DNA of 64,000 nt from Lysobacter sp. (lineage in GTDB: Bacteria; Pseudomonadota; Gammaproteobacteria; Xanthomonadales; Xanthomonadaceae). The position numbers and the translations under genes were made by a program. Positions 47,756 through 58,376 of the stretch are shown here, one piece after another. Every line of letters begins with the position of its first letter. Position 1 is the stretch's first letter. The stretch spans positions 1-64,000 of the forward strand of contig WYBC01000031.1 in NCBI GenBank assembly GCA_011526085.1, read 5' to 3'. A model generated the notes under the pieces. That model did not search any database, was not told the origin of the DNA, and saw nothing but the letters and a program-made list of their open reading frames with translations.

Positions 47756-48889
47756 ATGCGGTGGTCGGGCGGATTGCGCCGGGCGTTCGGCCTGTGCGCG
47801 GGCTTGGGCCTGGCGTTCGCGCTGGCGCTGCCCGTGGCCCACGCGCAGCGCGTGGAGGGCGACCGCGCGGCCGCCAGCGGCATCTACGAGGCCGAGGTCC
47901 CGGTGAACAGCCAGACCGACACCGAGCGCAACAACGGCTTCGCCCGCGCGCTGGCGCAGGTGATGGCCAAGATCAGCGGCGACCGCACCGCCACCGGGCG
48001 CCCGGGCGTCGGCCAGGAACTGCGCCGCGCCAAGGATTACGTGGCCGGCTACGACTATCGCCAGGATCAGGGCGTGTCCGCGACCGGCGCGCCGACCTTC
48101 AAGACCGTGCTGGTCGTGCGTTTCGACCAGACCAAGGTCGACAGCGTCATCGGTGCGCTGGGTCTGCCGATCTGGCCGCAGCCGCGGCCCAAGCCGGTGC
48201 TGTGGCTGGCGATCGACGATGGCAAGGGGCCGCGTCTGGTCGGCGTGGGCCAGAGCAATGCCGCCCGCGCGGTTCTCGACCGGGCGATCGAGCGAGGCTA
48301 CCGACTCGGCCTGCCGGCCGGCAACGCCGCCGAACAGGCCGCGGTCGGTGCGATCTGGCGCAGCGATACCGGCGCCGTCGCCCGCGCCTCGGCGCGCTAC
48401 AGCCCGCCGATGCAGCTCATCGGCAAGCTCTACCGCAAGGGCACCGGCTGGAAGGCCGACTGGATTTTCGTCGACGCCGGTCGCGTGCTGTCGAAATGGT
48501 CGACCGAGCATTCCGACGCCCGCGCCGCGATGGCCGGCGGCGCCGACGGCGGCGCGGACGCGCTGATCCGTCGCTACGCCCGCCGTGGCGGTGGCGCCGG
48601 CGCACCGGGCAACTATCGCGTGCTGATCACCGGCATCGACAGCGCCGACGATTACATCCGCCTGATGACCCACCTGCAGGAGATCTCGGTCGTGCGCAAG
48701 GTGCGCCCGGTGCACGCCGGCCCCGATGGCCTGCTGCTGGAACTGGAACTGATCAGCGGTCTGCCCGGGTTCCGCAAGATGATCGACGGTCGCGGCGTGC
48801 TGGTCGGCAGTGCCGCCGCGGCGCCGGACGGTACGACGCCCCCGGCCGAGGGCGAAACGCCGCTCGTGCCGACGTTCGACATGCGCTGA
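47756..48889 (+). CDS. Exported DUF2066 protein
   Basis: A 377-residue exported protein. The ATG at 47756 has GGAG five bases upstream and opens a good signal peptide ([17 protein letters not shown], cleavage near AHA); earlier ATGs at 47708 and 47732 lack this. DUF2066 blocks: [54 protein letters not shown]. Function unknown; the gene is regularly next to purM and hda in gamma-proteobacteria, as here. Confidence 0.88.
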   Translation: MRWSGGLRRAFGLCAGLGLAFALALPVAHAQRVEGDRAAASGIYEAEVPVNSQTDTERNNGFARALAQVMAKISGDRTATGRPGVGQELRRAKDYVAGYDYRQDQGVSATGAPTFKTVLVVRFDQTKVDSVIGALGLPIWPQPRPKPVLWLAIDDGKGPRLVGVGQSNAARAVLDRAIERGYRLGLPAGNAAEQAAVGAIWRSDTGAVARASARYSPPMQLIGKLYRKGTGWKADWIFVDAGRVLSKWSTEHSDARAAMAGGADGGADALIRRYARRGGGAGAPGNYRVLITGIDSADDYIRLMTHLQEISVVRKVRPVHAGPDGLLLELELISGLPGFRKMIDGRGVLVGSAAAAPDGTTPPAEGETPLVPTFDMR

Positions 48890-48897
48890 GGCCGAAA

Positions 48898-50115
48898 ATG
48901 GACATCCGACCCGAACCATCCGGCGGTCCCGACAACTCCGGGGCCGTCGAGGACATCGCGCTGTTCTTCCGCCGTTTGCAGTGGGCGCTGCTGCTGCTGG
49001 GCGTGGGCGCGCTGATCTGGCTGCTGACGCCGGTCCTGACGCCGTTCGCCGCTTCGCTGCTGTTGGCGTGGCTGGGCGACCCGGTGGTCTCGCGGCTGCA
49101 GAAGCGCGGCATGTCGCGCAACGGCGCGGTCGCGCTGGTGTTCACGCTGATGGTGCTGGCCGTGGTGGTGCTGGTGCTGATCCTCGTGCCGGTGATCCAG
49201 GAACAGGTCGTCGTGCTCGTCAGCAGCGTGCCGAACTATCTGGACTGGCTGGCGAAGACCGGACTGCCGTGGCTGCAGGCGAAGACCGGCCTGGACATCG
49301 TGGCCTGGTTGGACCAGGACGCGCTGATCGACATGCTCAAGCGCAACTGGAAGGGCGCCAGCGGCATCGCCACCCAGGTGCTCGGCGTGGTCACCCAGTC
49401 CGGGTTCACGGTCCTCGGCTGGTTCGCCAACATCGTCCTGATTCCTTTCCTCACGTTCTTCTTCCTGCGCGACTGGGGCCTGCTGGTAGAGCGCGTCGCC
49501 GGCCTGGTGCCGCGCGCGCGCGCCGCGGTCGTGGCGCAGCTGGCGAAGGAATCCGACGCCGTGCTTGGCAGCTTCCTGCGCGGCCAGTTCCTGGTGATGC
49601 TGGCGATGGGCGTGTTCTACGCCGTCGGCCTGTGGGGCGTGGGCCTGGAAGTCGGCATCCTGATCGGCGTGCTCGCCGGCCTGCTCACCTTCATTCCCTA
49701 CATCGGCCCGACCACGGTGCTGGTCGGCGGCGTCATCGCCGCGCTGGTGCAGTTCGGCGACTGGCAGCATCTGGTCGGCGTGCTCGCGGTGTGGGGCCTC
49801 GGCCAGGTGCTGGAGAGCTACGTGCTGACGCCGAAGCTGGTGGGCGACCGCGTCGGCCTCAGCCCGGTGACGGTGGTGTTCGCGGTGATGACCGGCGGCA
49901 CGCTGTTCGGTTTCCTCGGCATGCTGCTCGCGCTGCCGGTGGCATCGGTGGCGAACGTGCTGATCCGTCACGTGCACGCGCAATACACCGCCAGCCGTTT
50001 CTATCTCGGCGACGACGTGGCGACGGCGAAGATCGAGATCGCCGAGGTCCATCACGGGCGCCAGTCCGCCCCGGCCGATGCCGGCAAGCCGGCGGAGCCG
50101 ACGGACCCGGCGTGA
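48898..50115 (+). CDS. AI-2E family transporter
   Basis: A 405-residue inner-membrane protein with about eight hydrophobic segments, family PF01594 (TqsA/PerM type). VRGQFL-like element [34 protein letters not shown] and [20 protein letters not shown] are the conserved loop motifs. Reported members export autoinducer-2 or Na+; the cargo is unknown here. Starts 8 bp after the DUF2066 gene and overlaps hda by 4 bp. Confidence 0.92.
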   Translation: MDIRPEPSGGPDNSGAVEDIALFFRRLQWALLLLGVGALIWLLTPVLTPFAASLLLAWLGDPVVSRLQKRGMSRNGAVALVFTLMVLAVVVLVLILVPVIQEQVVVLVSSVPNYLDWLAKTGLPWLQAKTGLDIVAWLDQDALIDMLKRNWKGASGIATQVLGVVTQSGFTVLGWFANIVLIPFLTFFFLRDWGLLVERVAGLVPRARAAVVAQLAKESDAVLGSFLRGQFLVMLAMGVFYAVGLWGVGLEVGILIGVLAGLLTFIPYIGPTTVLVGGVIAALVQFGDWQHLVGVLAVWGLGQVLESYVLTPKLVGDRVGLSPVTVVFAVMTGGTLFGFLGMLLALPVASVANVLIRHVHAQYTASRFYLGDDVATAKIEIAEVHHGRQSAPADAGKPAEPTDPA

Positions 50116-50825
50116 ACGCGAGCACACCCGCCGCGGCCGCGGTGCAGTTGCCGCTGGCGCTGCGGTTTCCGCCCGACCAGCGGTTCGAGACCTTCGCTTC
50201 GGCGCCGGCCGGCGCGCTCGCGCAGTTGCGTGCGCTGGCGCAGGGCGACGCCGCGGATTGCGTGTATCTCACCGGTCCCGCCGCGACCGGCAAAAGCCAT
50301 CTGCTGCTGGCGGCCTGCGCCGACGCCGAGGCCGCGGGTCGGCGCACCGCCTATCTGCCGCTGGCCGCCGCCGCCGGTCGCCTGCGCGACGCGCTGGATG
50401 CCTTCGAACATGCCGATCTGCTGGCCCTCGATGGCCTGGAAGCGGTGGCCGGCGATCGCGAGGACGAGATCGCCCTGTTCGATGCCCACAACCGCGCCCG
50501 CGACGCCGGCCGCTCGCTGCTCTACGCCGCGCGGGTCGCGCCCGATGCGCTCGAACTCGTGCTGCCGGATCTGCGATCGAGGCTGTCGCAGTGCGCGCGG
50601 ATCGCGCTGGAAGCGCTCGACGACGCGGGCCGCGCCGAGGTCCTGCGCCTGCGCGCGCTGCGCCGAGGGCTGCAGCTCGAAGACGCCGCCATCGACTGGC
50701 TGCTCAAGCGCGTGGATCGCGATCTGGTCAGCCTCACCGGTCTGCTCGATCGCCTCGACCGCGAATCGCTGGCCGCGCAGCGCCGGCTGACGGTGCCGTT
50801 CCTGCGGAGCGTGCTCGGCGGTTGA
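50112..50825 (+). CDS. hda: DnaA regulatory inactivator Hda
   Basis: A 237-residue AAA+ protein that, with the beta clamp, triggers ATP hydrolysis on DnaA after initiation. The clamp-binding motif QLPLALRF is at residues 12-19; Walker A is YLTGPAATGKSHLL, sensor and arginine-finger regions follow (VLPDLRSRLSQCARIALEAL). The start is GTG 50112, overlapping the previous stop (GTGA). DnaA-like domain IV is absent, as it should be in Hda. Confidence 0.93.
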   Translation: MNASTPAAAAVQLPLALRFPPDQRFETFASAPAGALAQLRALAQGDAADCVYLTGPAATGKSHLLLAACADAEAAGRRTAYLPLAAAAGRLRDALDAFEHADLLALDGLEAVAGDREDEIALFDAHNRARDAGRSLLYAARVAPDALELVLPDLRSRLSQCARIALEALDDAGRAEVLRLRALRRGLQLEDAAIDWLLKRVDRDLVSLTGLLDRLDRESLAAQRRLTVPFLRSVLGG

Positions 50826-50899
50826 TCGTGTTCCGGACAGCGAGCGCTCCAGACTGCGCGTGCTTCAAAATCGCCTGAGATTCGATCGCCGTCGAATCC

Positions 50900-51733
<834 letters not shown>

Positions 51734-52768
51734 TCAGGCAGGCAGCGCGGGGCGGACGTGGCGGTCGAGCAGCGCGCCCAGCGGCGCCAGCTCGGGGTAC
51801 TTCGGCACCACGCCGTCGAGGTAGGCGAGGAAGCGCGGCGCGTCGGCGATGTACTTGGGCTTGCCGTCGCGATGGTTCAGGCGGGCGAAGATGCCCAGGA
51901 CCTTGAGGTGACGCTGCACGCCGATCCAGTCGGCGTCGCGACGGAAGCGCGCGAGTGGCGGCACCGGCAGCCCGGCGGCCATCGCGCGGGCGTGATAGCG
52001 ATCCAGCCAGGCGTCGACGCGATCCTGCGGCCAGCTCAGGAACGCGTCCTTGAACAGGCTCAGCGCGTCGTAGGCGATCGGGCCGCGCACCGCGTCCTGG
52101 AAATCCAGCACCGCGGGACCGCCGGCCGCGGGCATCAGATTGCGCGGCATGAAATCGCGGTGCACCAGCACCTGCGGCTGCGCCAGCGCGGCATCGATCA
52201 GCCGGCGGTAGACCAGCTCCAGGGCTTCCAGATCGCCGCAGTCCAGGGCGACGCCGAGGTGACGGCCGAGGAACCATTCGTCGAACAGTTTCAGCTCGCG
52301 CGACAGCAACGCCTCGTCGTAGGCGGGCACATCCGCCGGCGGCGTGATCCGCTGCAGCGCCAGCAACTGGGTCACAGCGTCGTCGAACAGCGCGTCGGCG
52401 TTGTCGGCGTCGATGACGTGCAGGTAGGTGTCGCGGCCGAGATCCTCCAGCAGCAGGAAGCCGGCATCGGCGTCTTCGGCCAGCACCCGCGGCACGCGCA
52501 CGCCGCCGGTTTCGAGCAGGGCGCGGATGCGCAGCCACGGACGCACGTCCTCCTTGTCCGGCGGCGAGTCCATCACGATCACGCTGCCCACGACGGACGC
52601 ATCGGCGGCGCTGCCGCCGCGCCAATAGCTGCGGAAGCCGGCGTCCATCGACGCGCGTTCCAGCGTCAGCCCGGCATCGCCGGTCGCGGTGCGGGCCCAG
52701 GCATCGCGGGCGGCGGCGCGGCCGTCGGTCGAGAGGGCATCGTGTGCTGAAGCGGGGTCTGTGTGCAT
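51734..52768 (-). CDS. amgK: Anomeric MurNAc/GlcNAc kinase AmgK
   Basis: A 344-residue aminoglycoside phosphotransferase-fold kinase that phosphorylates the anomeric OH of MurNAc and GlcNAc. Motifs: SFRSYWRGG-like start (AGFRSYWRGGSAADASVVG), the catalytic loop QVLVHRDFMPRNLMP (H, D, N) and the metal motif VLDFQDAVRGPIAYD. ATG 52768 is within a plausible leader. First of the amgK-murU pair; divergent from xanB 66 bp away. Confidence 0.93.
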   Translation of the reverse strand: MHTDPASAHDALSTDGRAAARDAWARTATGDAGLTLERASMDAGFRSYWRGGSAADASVVGSVIVMDSPPDKEDVRPWLRIRALLETGGVRVPRVLAEDADAGFLLLEDLGRDTYLHVIDADNADALFDDAVTQLLALQRITPPADVPAYDEALLSRELKLFDEWFLGRHLGVALDCGDLEALELVYRRLIDAALAQPQVLVHRDFMPRNLMPAAGGPAVLDFQDAVRGPIAYDALSLFKDAFLSWPQDRVDAWLDRYHARAMAAGLPVPPLARFRRDADWIGVQRHLKVLGIFARLNHRDGKPKYIADAPRFLAYLDGVVPKYPELAPLGALLDRHVRPALPA

Positions 52769-52834
52769 GCGGGACGGCGGCGGTTCGGCGAAGCCGACAG
52801 GGTAAACTGCGGGCCACGTTTTCGGGAGCGCGCC

Positions 52835-54265
52835 ATGATCGAACTGCAGCCGGTGTTGTTGTCGGGCGGGTCCGGAACCCGGCTGTGGCCGCTGTCGCGC
52901 GAGGCCTATCCGAAGCAGTTCCTGGCGCTGGCCGGCGACGACACCATGCTGCAGGCCACCTGGCGCCGGGTCGAAGCCATCGCCACGCGCGCGCCGCTGG
53001 TGGTGGCGAACGAGGAGCATCGCTTTCTCGTCGCCGAGCAACTGCGGGTGATCGGGGCGCCGACGCCGCGGATCGTGCTGGAGCCGGTCGGCCGCAACAC
53101 CGCGCCGGCCATCGCCGCCGCCGCGCTGATCGCGCGCGCCGATCCGCAGCACGCGCAGGACGATCCGCTGCTGCTGGTGCTGCCCTCGGACCACGTCGTC
53201 CGCGATCCCGAGGCCTTCCGCAGGGCGGTGCTCGCCGCGGTGCCCGCCGCCGATGCCGGTGCGCTGGTGACGTTCGGCATCGTGCCGCAGGCGCCGGAGA
53301 CCGGCTTCGGCTACATCCAGGCGGACGCGGCGCAGGCCGGCACGGGCGACGGCCTGCGTCGCGTGCTGCGTTTCGTCGAGAAGCCCGACGCCGCCACCGC
53401 GCAGCGTTATCTCGACGAAGGCGGCTATTTCTGGAACAGCGGCATGTTCCTGTTCCGCGCCTCGCGTTTTCTCGCCGAACTCGCGAAATACCGGCCCGAC
53501 ATCCTCGACGCCGCGCGCGCCGCATGCGAGCACCTCGATCCCGACGGCGAGTTCCTGCGTCTCGACAAGGCCGCCTTCTCGGCGTCGCCGTCGGAATCCA
53601 TCGACTACGCGGTGATGGAGAAGACCGACGCCGCGATGGTGCTGCCGGTGGACATCGGCTGGAACGATGTCGGTTCGTGGTCGGCGCTGTGGGAAGTCAG
53701 CGAGCAGGACGGCGACGGCAACGCGCACCACGGCGACGTGATCGCGATCGATACCCGCAACAGCTACGCCTACGCGCGGCGGCTGGTGGCGCTGGTCGGC
53801 GTGGACGATCTGGTGGTGGTCGAAACCGACGACGCCGTGCTGGTCGCCGCGAAGGACAAGGTGCAGGACGTGAAGCAGGTCGTCGCGCGGCTGAAGGCCG
53901 ATCAGCGCTCGCAGGCCGCGCTGCATCGCGAAGTGCAGCGCCCCTGGGGCAGTTACGATTCCGTCGACATGGGCGCGCGCTTCCAGGTCAAGCGCATCAA
54001 GGTCAAGCCCGGCGCATCGCTGTCGCTGCAGTCGCACGCGCACCGCGCCGAACACTGGATCGTGGTCAGCGGCATCGCCCGCGTCACCCGCAATCTCGAC
54101 GTGTTCGAGCTGGTCGCGAACCAGTCCACGTACATTCCCATCGGCGCCAAGCATCGGCTGGAAAACCCCGGCACCGGGATGCTGGAGCTGATCGAAGTGC
54201 AGTCCGGCGATTATCTCGGCGAAGACGACATCGTTCGCTACGAGGATGTGTATGGGCGCGGGTGA
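52835..54265 (+). CDS. xanB: Mannose-1-phosphate guanylyltransferase / mannose-6-phosphate isomerase
   Basis: A 476-residue bifunctional enzyme making GDP-mannose, needed for exopolysaccharide and LPS sugars. N-terminal transferase: LLSGGSGTRLWPLSREAYPK, FVEKPDAATAQRYL, WNSGMFLFRA. C-terminal cupin isomerase: RPWGSYDSVDMGARFQVKRI, SLQSHAHRAEHWIVVSG. GGGAG lies upstream of ATG 52835. XanB of Xanthomonas has this arrangement. Divergent from amgK. Confidence 0.96.
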   Translation: MIELQPVLLSGGSGTRLWPLSREAYPKQFLALAGDDTMLQATWRRVEAIATRAPLVVANEEHRFLVAEQLRVIGAPTPRIVLEPVGRNTAPAIAAAALIARADPQHAQDDPLLLVLPSDHVVRDPEAFRRAVLAAVPAADAGALVTFGIVPQAPETGFGYIQADAAQAGTGDGLRRVLRFVEKPDAATAQRYLDEGGYFWNSGMFLFRASRFLAELAKYRPDILDAARAACEHLDPDGEFLRLDKAAFSASPSESIDYAVMEKTDAAMVLPVDIGWNDVGSWSALWEVSEQDGDGNAHHGDVIAIDTRNSYAYARRLVALVGVDDLVVVETDDAVLVAAKDKVQDVKQVVARLKADQRSQAALHREVQRPWGSYDSVDMGARFQVKRIKVKPGASLSLQSHAHRAEHWIVVSGIARVTRNLDVFELVANQSTYIPIGAKHRLENPGTGMLELIEVQSGDYLGEDDIVRYEDVYGRG

Positions 54266-54397
54266 TGTTGCGATCGCATGCTATGCGGCCCCCCTCCGGC
54301 ATGCGTGAATTCGATTCGCGGGAAATGCCCGGCATCGCACGCTGCCCAGGCAGCTTCCGTGAATTCTCCTGTTGATCATCGACCCCGCCGTTCTGCA

Positions 54398-54991
54398 GTG
54401 AATCTCGCGCTCTTCGACTTCGACGGCACCATCACCGACCGCGAGATGCTGCCGGCGTTCGTGCGTTTCGCGGTGCCGCCGTCGCGACTGCGGCTGTGGG
54501 CGTGGCTGCTGGCGCCGTGGGTGATCGGTTATCGGCTCGGTTGGGTGTCGGGCGTGTCGATCCGCCGGAAGATCGCGCGGTTCGGTTTTCGCGGGATGTC
54601 CGCCGCCGATTACCGCGCAGCAGGCGAGCGCTTCGCGCGCGAGGCGCTGCCATCGGTGCTGCGTCCGGAGGCGATGGCGCGGATCGCCTGGCATCGGGCG
54701 CGCGGCGACACCGTGGTCGTGGTCTCCGGCGCCTACGATGTCTATCTCGCCCCCTGGTGTCGCGCGCAGGGACTCGGGCTGATCTGTTCGTCGCTGGAAA
54801 TCCTGGACGGCAGGCTCACCGGGCGGTATGCCGGCGCGCAGTGCGTGGGTGCGGAAAAGGCGCGGCGCGTACGCGAGCAGTACGCGCTGTCGAGCTTCGA
54901 CGCGGTCCACGCCTACGGCGACACGCCGGAAGACGCCGAACTGCTGGCGCTGGCCGACGAGAGCTGGTTCCGGGTCTGGCCCGAGGCCTGA
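54398..54991 (+). CDS. HAD superfamily phosphatase (SerB/HAD-IB type)
   Basis: A 197-residue HAD-IB phosphatase with nucleophile motif ALFDFDGTITDREM, VVVVSGAYDVYLAPW and YGDTPEDAELLALAD. Chosen start is GTG 54398, which begins right at the HAD core; ATG 54278 would add a basic extension with no support. The substrate is unknown; related proteins act on lipid phosphates or phosphoserine. No operon partner. Confidence 0.85.
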   Translation: MNLALFDFDGTITDREMLPAFVRFAVPPSRLRLWAWLLAPWVIGYRLGWVSGVSIRRKIARFGFRGMSAADYRAAGERFAREALPSVLRPEAMARIAWHRARGDTVVVVSGAYDVYLAPWCRAQGLGLICSSLEILDGRLTGRYAGAQCVGAEKARRVREQYALSSFDAVHAYGDTPEDAELLALADESWFRVWPEA

Positions 54992-55149
54992 TGCGTTGCC
55001 GCCGCGCGCGGCATTGATCCTCTTCGCCCTCCCGATCCGCTGATCAGAATGGCGCCGCGTCTGCCGGTGCCGCCGTGGCCGCTGCGCCTTCCCGACGAAG
55101 CGACGGCGCCGACGATGGTCTGCGGCAACCGATACGAGGAATCGAAGTG

Positions 55150-56493
55150 ATGCGACTGGCGAAACACCTGTGGAAGGCAGCGCTCTGCGCGGGCTTGGCG
55201 GCGAGCGCGCCGCACGCGGCGATGGCGGAGGACAGCATCGTCGCCACGACCTGCGCGCTGCCGGCCGGGCAGACGATGTGCACGCTCAACATCCGCTGGC
55301 AATCGTCCAGCAAGGAGGCGATGGTCTACGTGGTCGATCCGATGACCGGCGACGCCCGGCTGTGGGCGGCGAACGGCACCAGCGGCGATCAGGACTGGCC
55401 CTATGCCGTGCAGTGGCCCGGGCAGGAATTCGAGGTGCGGGTGAATGGCGTCGCCACGGCGCGCACCCGGGTTTGGGGCAAGCGCATGCAGAAGGCTGCG
55501 CTGGCGGGCGGCATGAACTATTTCTACTACGACATCGATTACGCCCAGAGCACCGAAGGTCAGTGGGTGCCGTATACCGCGATGGAAGGGCTCGGGCATT
55601 TCGTGCCCGGCGAGACCGTCATGAACCAGTTGATCGAGATGCACGAGACGGGCGCGCGCACGCTGCGGATCCCGGTGTGGTTCCTCGACGAGGGGCGGAT
55701 GGGAACGCCGCCGAACGACTATGCCTGCGGGCCCGATCCCGTGCCGTCCGATCCCGTTTCGAAACGCGGCGCGTCCGGCGGACTCGAAGCCGCATGCAGG
55801 ACGAATCTCGCGAAGCTCCTCAACTACGCGCAACAGATCGGATACGAGCACGTGATCGTCGGCCTGTTTCCGCAGTGGCGCAACGATCCGTGGTCGTGCG
55901 AGCTCAGCGAACCCAAGCGCTGGCAGGAACTGGCCGACCAGAACTATCGCGTGATCGCCGACCTGCGCGCGATCGCGCGCGCCTCCGGCCTGAAATACAT
56001 GATCGATCTGGGCAACGAAGGCATTCCGCAGACCGGACGCCCCGCCTGCCACTTCGATTATGTGCGTGCGACCTGGAACCGCTATGCCGCGGACTTCGGC
56101 ACCATGGATACCGTCGGCTTCTCGATCGCCGTCGACAGCACCTGGACCGCGCAGCATCGCTACGGCCAGATCGCATCCGTCTATGGCAGCCGCACGCCCA
56201 CCGCGATCGACGTGCACGTTTACGGCGACGGCAGCAACGGCAACACCGATGCGGCGATCTTCAGCGCGCTGCTCGCGCAGCAGTCGGCATTGCCGGCGAA
56301 GTACCGCGCGCTGCCGTGGATCGTGGGCGAGGCCTTTTTCAACGACGCGGCCGCGGCCCAGGCGTTCGCGAACGGCGCCGCCTCGAAGGAGATCCTGTTC
56401 ATCAACCACTGGCCGCTCGCGCGCAGCCCCAGGCGCATGGTGCCGCCGGCGTCGTTTCCGTTGTTCGATGCCTATCGCCAACGCGGGTTCTGA
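55150..56493 (+). CDS. Secreted protein with clan GH-A glycosidase layout
   Basis: A 447-residue secreted protein with signal peptide ending AMA (about residue 26); GAGGA lies upstream of ATG 55150. No named family is recognised, but the order of features fits an eight-stranded clan GH-A barrel: RIPVWFLDEGR, GLFPQWRND, a putative acid/base Glu in YMIDLGNEGIP (E290) at strand 4, AIDVHVYGDGS, and a putative nucleophile Glu in ALPWIVGEAFF (E394) at strand 7. An N-terminal beta-domain (about 28-110; Cys pair CALPAGQTMC) could bind carbohydrate. Function is a hypothesis. Confidence 0.65.
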   Translation: MRLAKHLWKAALCAGLAASAPHAAMAEDSIVATTCALPAGQTMCTLNIRWQSSSKEAMVYVVDPMTGDARLWAANGTSGDQDWPYAVQWPGQEFEVRVNGVATARTRVWGKRMQKAALAGGMNYFYYDIDYAQSTEGQWVPYTAMEGLGHFVPGETVMNQLIEMHETGARTLRIPVWFLDEGRMGTPPNDYACGPDPVPSDPVSKRGASGGLEAACRTNLAKLLNYAQQIGYEHVIVGLFPQWRNDPWSCELSEPKRWQELADQNYRVIADLRAIARASGLKYMIDLGNEGIPQTGRPACHFDYVRATWNRYAADFGTMDTVGFSIAVDSTWTAQHRYGQIASVYGSRTPTAIDVHVYGDGSNGNTDAAIFSALLAQQSALPAKYRALPWIVGEAFFNDAAAAQAFANGAASKEILFINHWPLARSPRRMVPPASFPLFDAYRQRGF

Positions 56494-56595
56494 GCATCGC
56501 CCGTCGACGGCACCGCAGTCGTATCATCGTCGCGAGCGTGTGCGTATCCCGCACCGCTGCTGCCTTGAACGCCTGATCATTCGGAAGTCCGTATC

Positions 56596-57021
56596 TTGAA
56601 CATCCAGCTCATCGTGGTTCTGGTATCGATGCTGTGCCTGCCCATCGCGCAGGCGCAGGACGCCTCGCCGCCGGTCGAGGCCGCCGCCCCCGCGGCGGTG
56701 GACACGTCCAGGCCTCACATTCCGGGGCTGGTCTCGCATCCGTCCCTGCGCAAGGTGCAGTGGGCGATGGAGGAGACCAACCTCGCGACGCTGCAACTGA
56801 CGGTGGAAGTGCAGTGGGACGGCGAGGGCCGGGTGCAGCAGGCGCGCGTGCTGGAGCGGACCGGCAGCGGCGCCGTCGAAAAGGCGGCGCTCGCCTGGGC
56901 TCGCGGCCTGCGCTTCGAGCCGGGCACGCCGGGCAAGGGGCTGATTCCCTTCCACTTGCGCAACGGCCGGCGGGGTGGCGGAAACATGCCGTACTTCCCG
57001 GGCCCCGGCGCAGGCCCCTGA
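56596..57021 (+). CDS. Exported TonB C-terminal-domain-like protein
   Basis: A 141-residue exported protein with signal peptide (MNIQLIVVLVSMLCLPIAQA) and one TonB_C-like domain (TLQLTVEVQWDGEGRVQQAR, VEKAALAWARGLRFEPG). It lacks the N-terminal membrane anchor and long Pro-rich spacer of a classical TonB, so it is an orphan domain in the periplasm. Its start is TTG 56596. The C-terminal tail is Gly/Pro-rich. Role unknown. Confidence 0.75.
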   Translation: MNIQLIVVLVSMLCLPIAQAQDASPPVEAAAPAAVDTSRPHIPGLVSHPSLRKVQWAMEETNLATLQLTVEVQWDGEGRVQQARVLERTGSGAVEKAALAWARGLRFEPGTPGKGLIPFHLRNGRRGGGNMPYFPGPGAGP

Positions 57022-57151
57022 GCCCGGGCGCCGGCGCAGGGCTGGCGCGCCGGTCGTCGGGTGATGTCGCGCCGCGCGTCGCCCGGGTGGCCCGATGCGC
57101 GATGATCGGCGCGGCGGACTTCCGCATCCGCATCCGGCCGATGGAGGCAAC

Positions 57152-57763
57152 ATGCGCAACGTATCCCCGGCAATGACGATCCTGGCGGCGGCATTCGCGC
57201 TGCCGGCATCCGCCGCATCTCCACCCGCCGCACGGGGGCCGTCGTATTCCTGCGTCAGGGTCGCGCCCGGCAGCATCGAGGCGATGGTGTGCGCCGATGC
57301 GGCGCTGTCGGCGTTGGATCGCACGCTGGCCGAGGTCTACGCGCGGGCGTCGAAGAAAGCCGCGAAGGAACGCCCGTCGACCTTGCGTGCGGAGCAGTCC
57401 GGCTGGGTCAAGGGCCGCAACGACTGCTGGAAGAGCGGGGACAAGCCCGCCTGCGTGCGCGATGCCTATGTCCGCCGCATCGCGGAGCTGCAGGCCCGCT
57501 ACCGGCTGGTGCCGGTCGTGGCCACCGTCCGCTATGTCTGCGATGGACAGCCTGCGAATGAAGTGGTCGCGACCTATTTCGAGACCGAACCTGCGACGCT
57601 CATCGCCGAACGCGGCGACAGCCTGTCGCTGATGTATGTCGAGCCCGTCGCCAGCGGCGCGAAATACGTCGGTCGCAACGAATGGCTGTGGGAACACCAG
57701 GGCGAGGCGACCGTGGTCTGGGGTTACGGTGCGCCCGAAATGCGCTGCGTGCCGGCGCGCTGA
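57152..57763 (+). CDS. Exported LprI-MliC fusion (lysozyme inhibitor-like)
   Basis: A 203-residue periplasmic protein with signal peptide (MTILAAAFALPASA). Residues about 34-118 are an LprI/DUF1311-type domain with four Cys (YSCVRVA, MVCADA, NDCWKSG, PACVRDAY). Residues about 127-200 match the MliC (lysozyme inhibitor) domain: VRYVCDGQPANEVVATYF, SGAKYVGRNEWLWEHQGEA, GAPEMRCVP. Lacks a lipobox, so it is soluble, unlike Escherichia MliC. GGAGG precedes the ATG. May protect the murein from lysozyme-like enzymes, of the host or of its own lytic arsenal (inference). Confidence 0.85.
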   Translation: MRNVSPAMTILAAAFALPASAASPPAARGPSYSCVRVAPGSIEAMVCADAALSALDRTLAEVYARASKKAAKERPSTLRAEQSGWVKGRNDCWKSGDKPACVRDAYVRRIAELQARYRLVPVVATVRYVCDGQPANEVVATYFETEPATLIAERGDSLSLMYVEPVASGAKYVGRNEWLWEHQGEATVVWGYGAPEMRCVPAR

Positions 57764-57863
57764 TGCCGGCGTTCCCGATGCGAGGTCGTGCCGCGACCGG
57801 CATGCGCCGCGCGGTTTCGTCCTCTCCGATTTCCGTCGTGCCTGTCCGCCTTGAGGAGTTCCG

Positions 57864-58313
57864 ATGCGTCGAAGCATGAAGTGGTTGCTGTCCGGATGCC
57901 TGCTCTTTCTTCTGTTCGGGGCCGGCGTGGCCGTGCTGACCTGGCGCTTCGTGTCCTCGAACAAGGACGCATGGCTGAGCCGGGGCACCGAGGCCTTGGC
58001 CGAAGGCGAGCGGGCGGGCCGCGATCTGGACGAGCGCGCCTGCGTCGACGCCGCGATCGCACGCCTGAAGGAGGACGGATCGTTCGGCACCGGTCTCGGC
58101 GCGCGCCTGTGGTTGAGCGGTTGTCTCAACACCAGCCGCCAGGCGGACGGCTTCTGCGACAAGGTGCCGCCGTCGACCGAGATCATGAAGACGATCGAAT
58201 GGAGCGCGAGCGCCTGTCTGCGATATGGCCTGGGCAACAACTCCGGCTGCACCGGGTTGATGCAGGAAACCCAGAAGCACTGCGCCGAAGCGGGCGTCGC
58301 GTCGTCGCCGTAG
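57864..58313 (+). CDS. Membrane-anchored small Cys-rich protein
   Basis: A 149-residue protein with one N-terminal membrane segment (SMKWLLSGCLLFLLFGAGVA) and an outward-facing domain of about 110 residues with six Cys (RACVDAA, SGCLNTS, GFCDKVP, SACLRYG, SGCTGLM, KHCAEAG), suggesting disulfides in the periplasm. GAGG lies before the ATG. No family is recognised. It follows the lysozyme-inhibitor gene by 100 bp; a shared envelope role is possible. Confidence 0.65.
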   Translation: MRRSMKWLLSGCLLFLLFGAGVAVLTWRFVSSNKDAWLSRGTEALAEGERAGRDLDERACVDAAIARLKEDGSFGTGLGARLWLSGCLNTSRQADGFCDKVPPSTEIMKTIEWSASACLRYGLGNNSGCTGLMQETQKHCAEAGVASSP

Positions 58314-58376
58314 CCGACACGAGACCTCCGCGCCGCGGAACCGCAGCGCGGGGGTTTCGGATCCGGCGCATCGACA

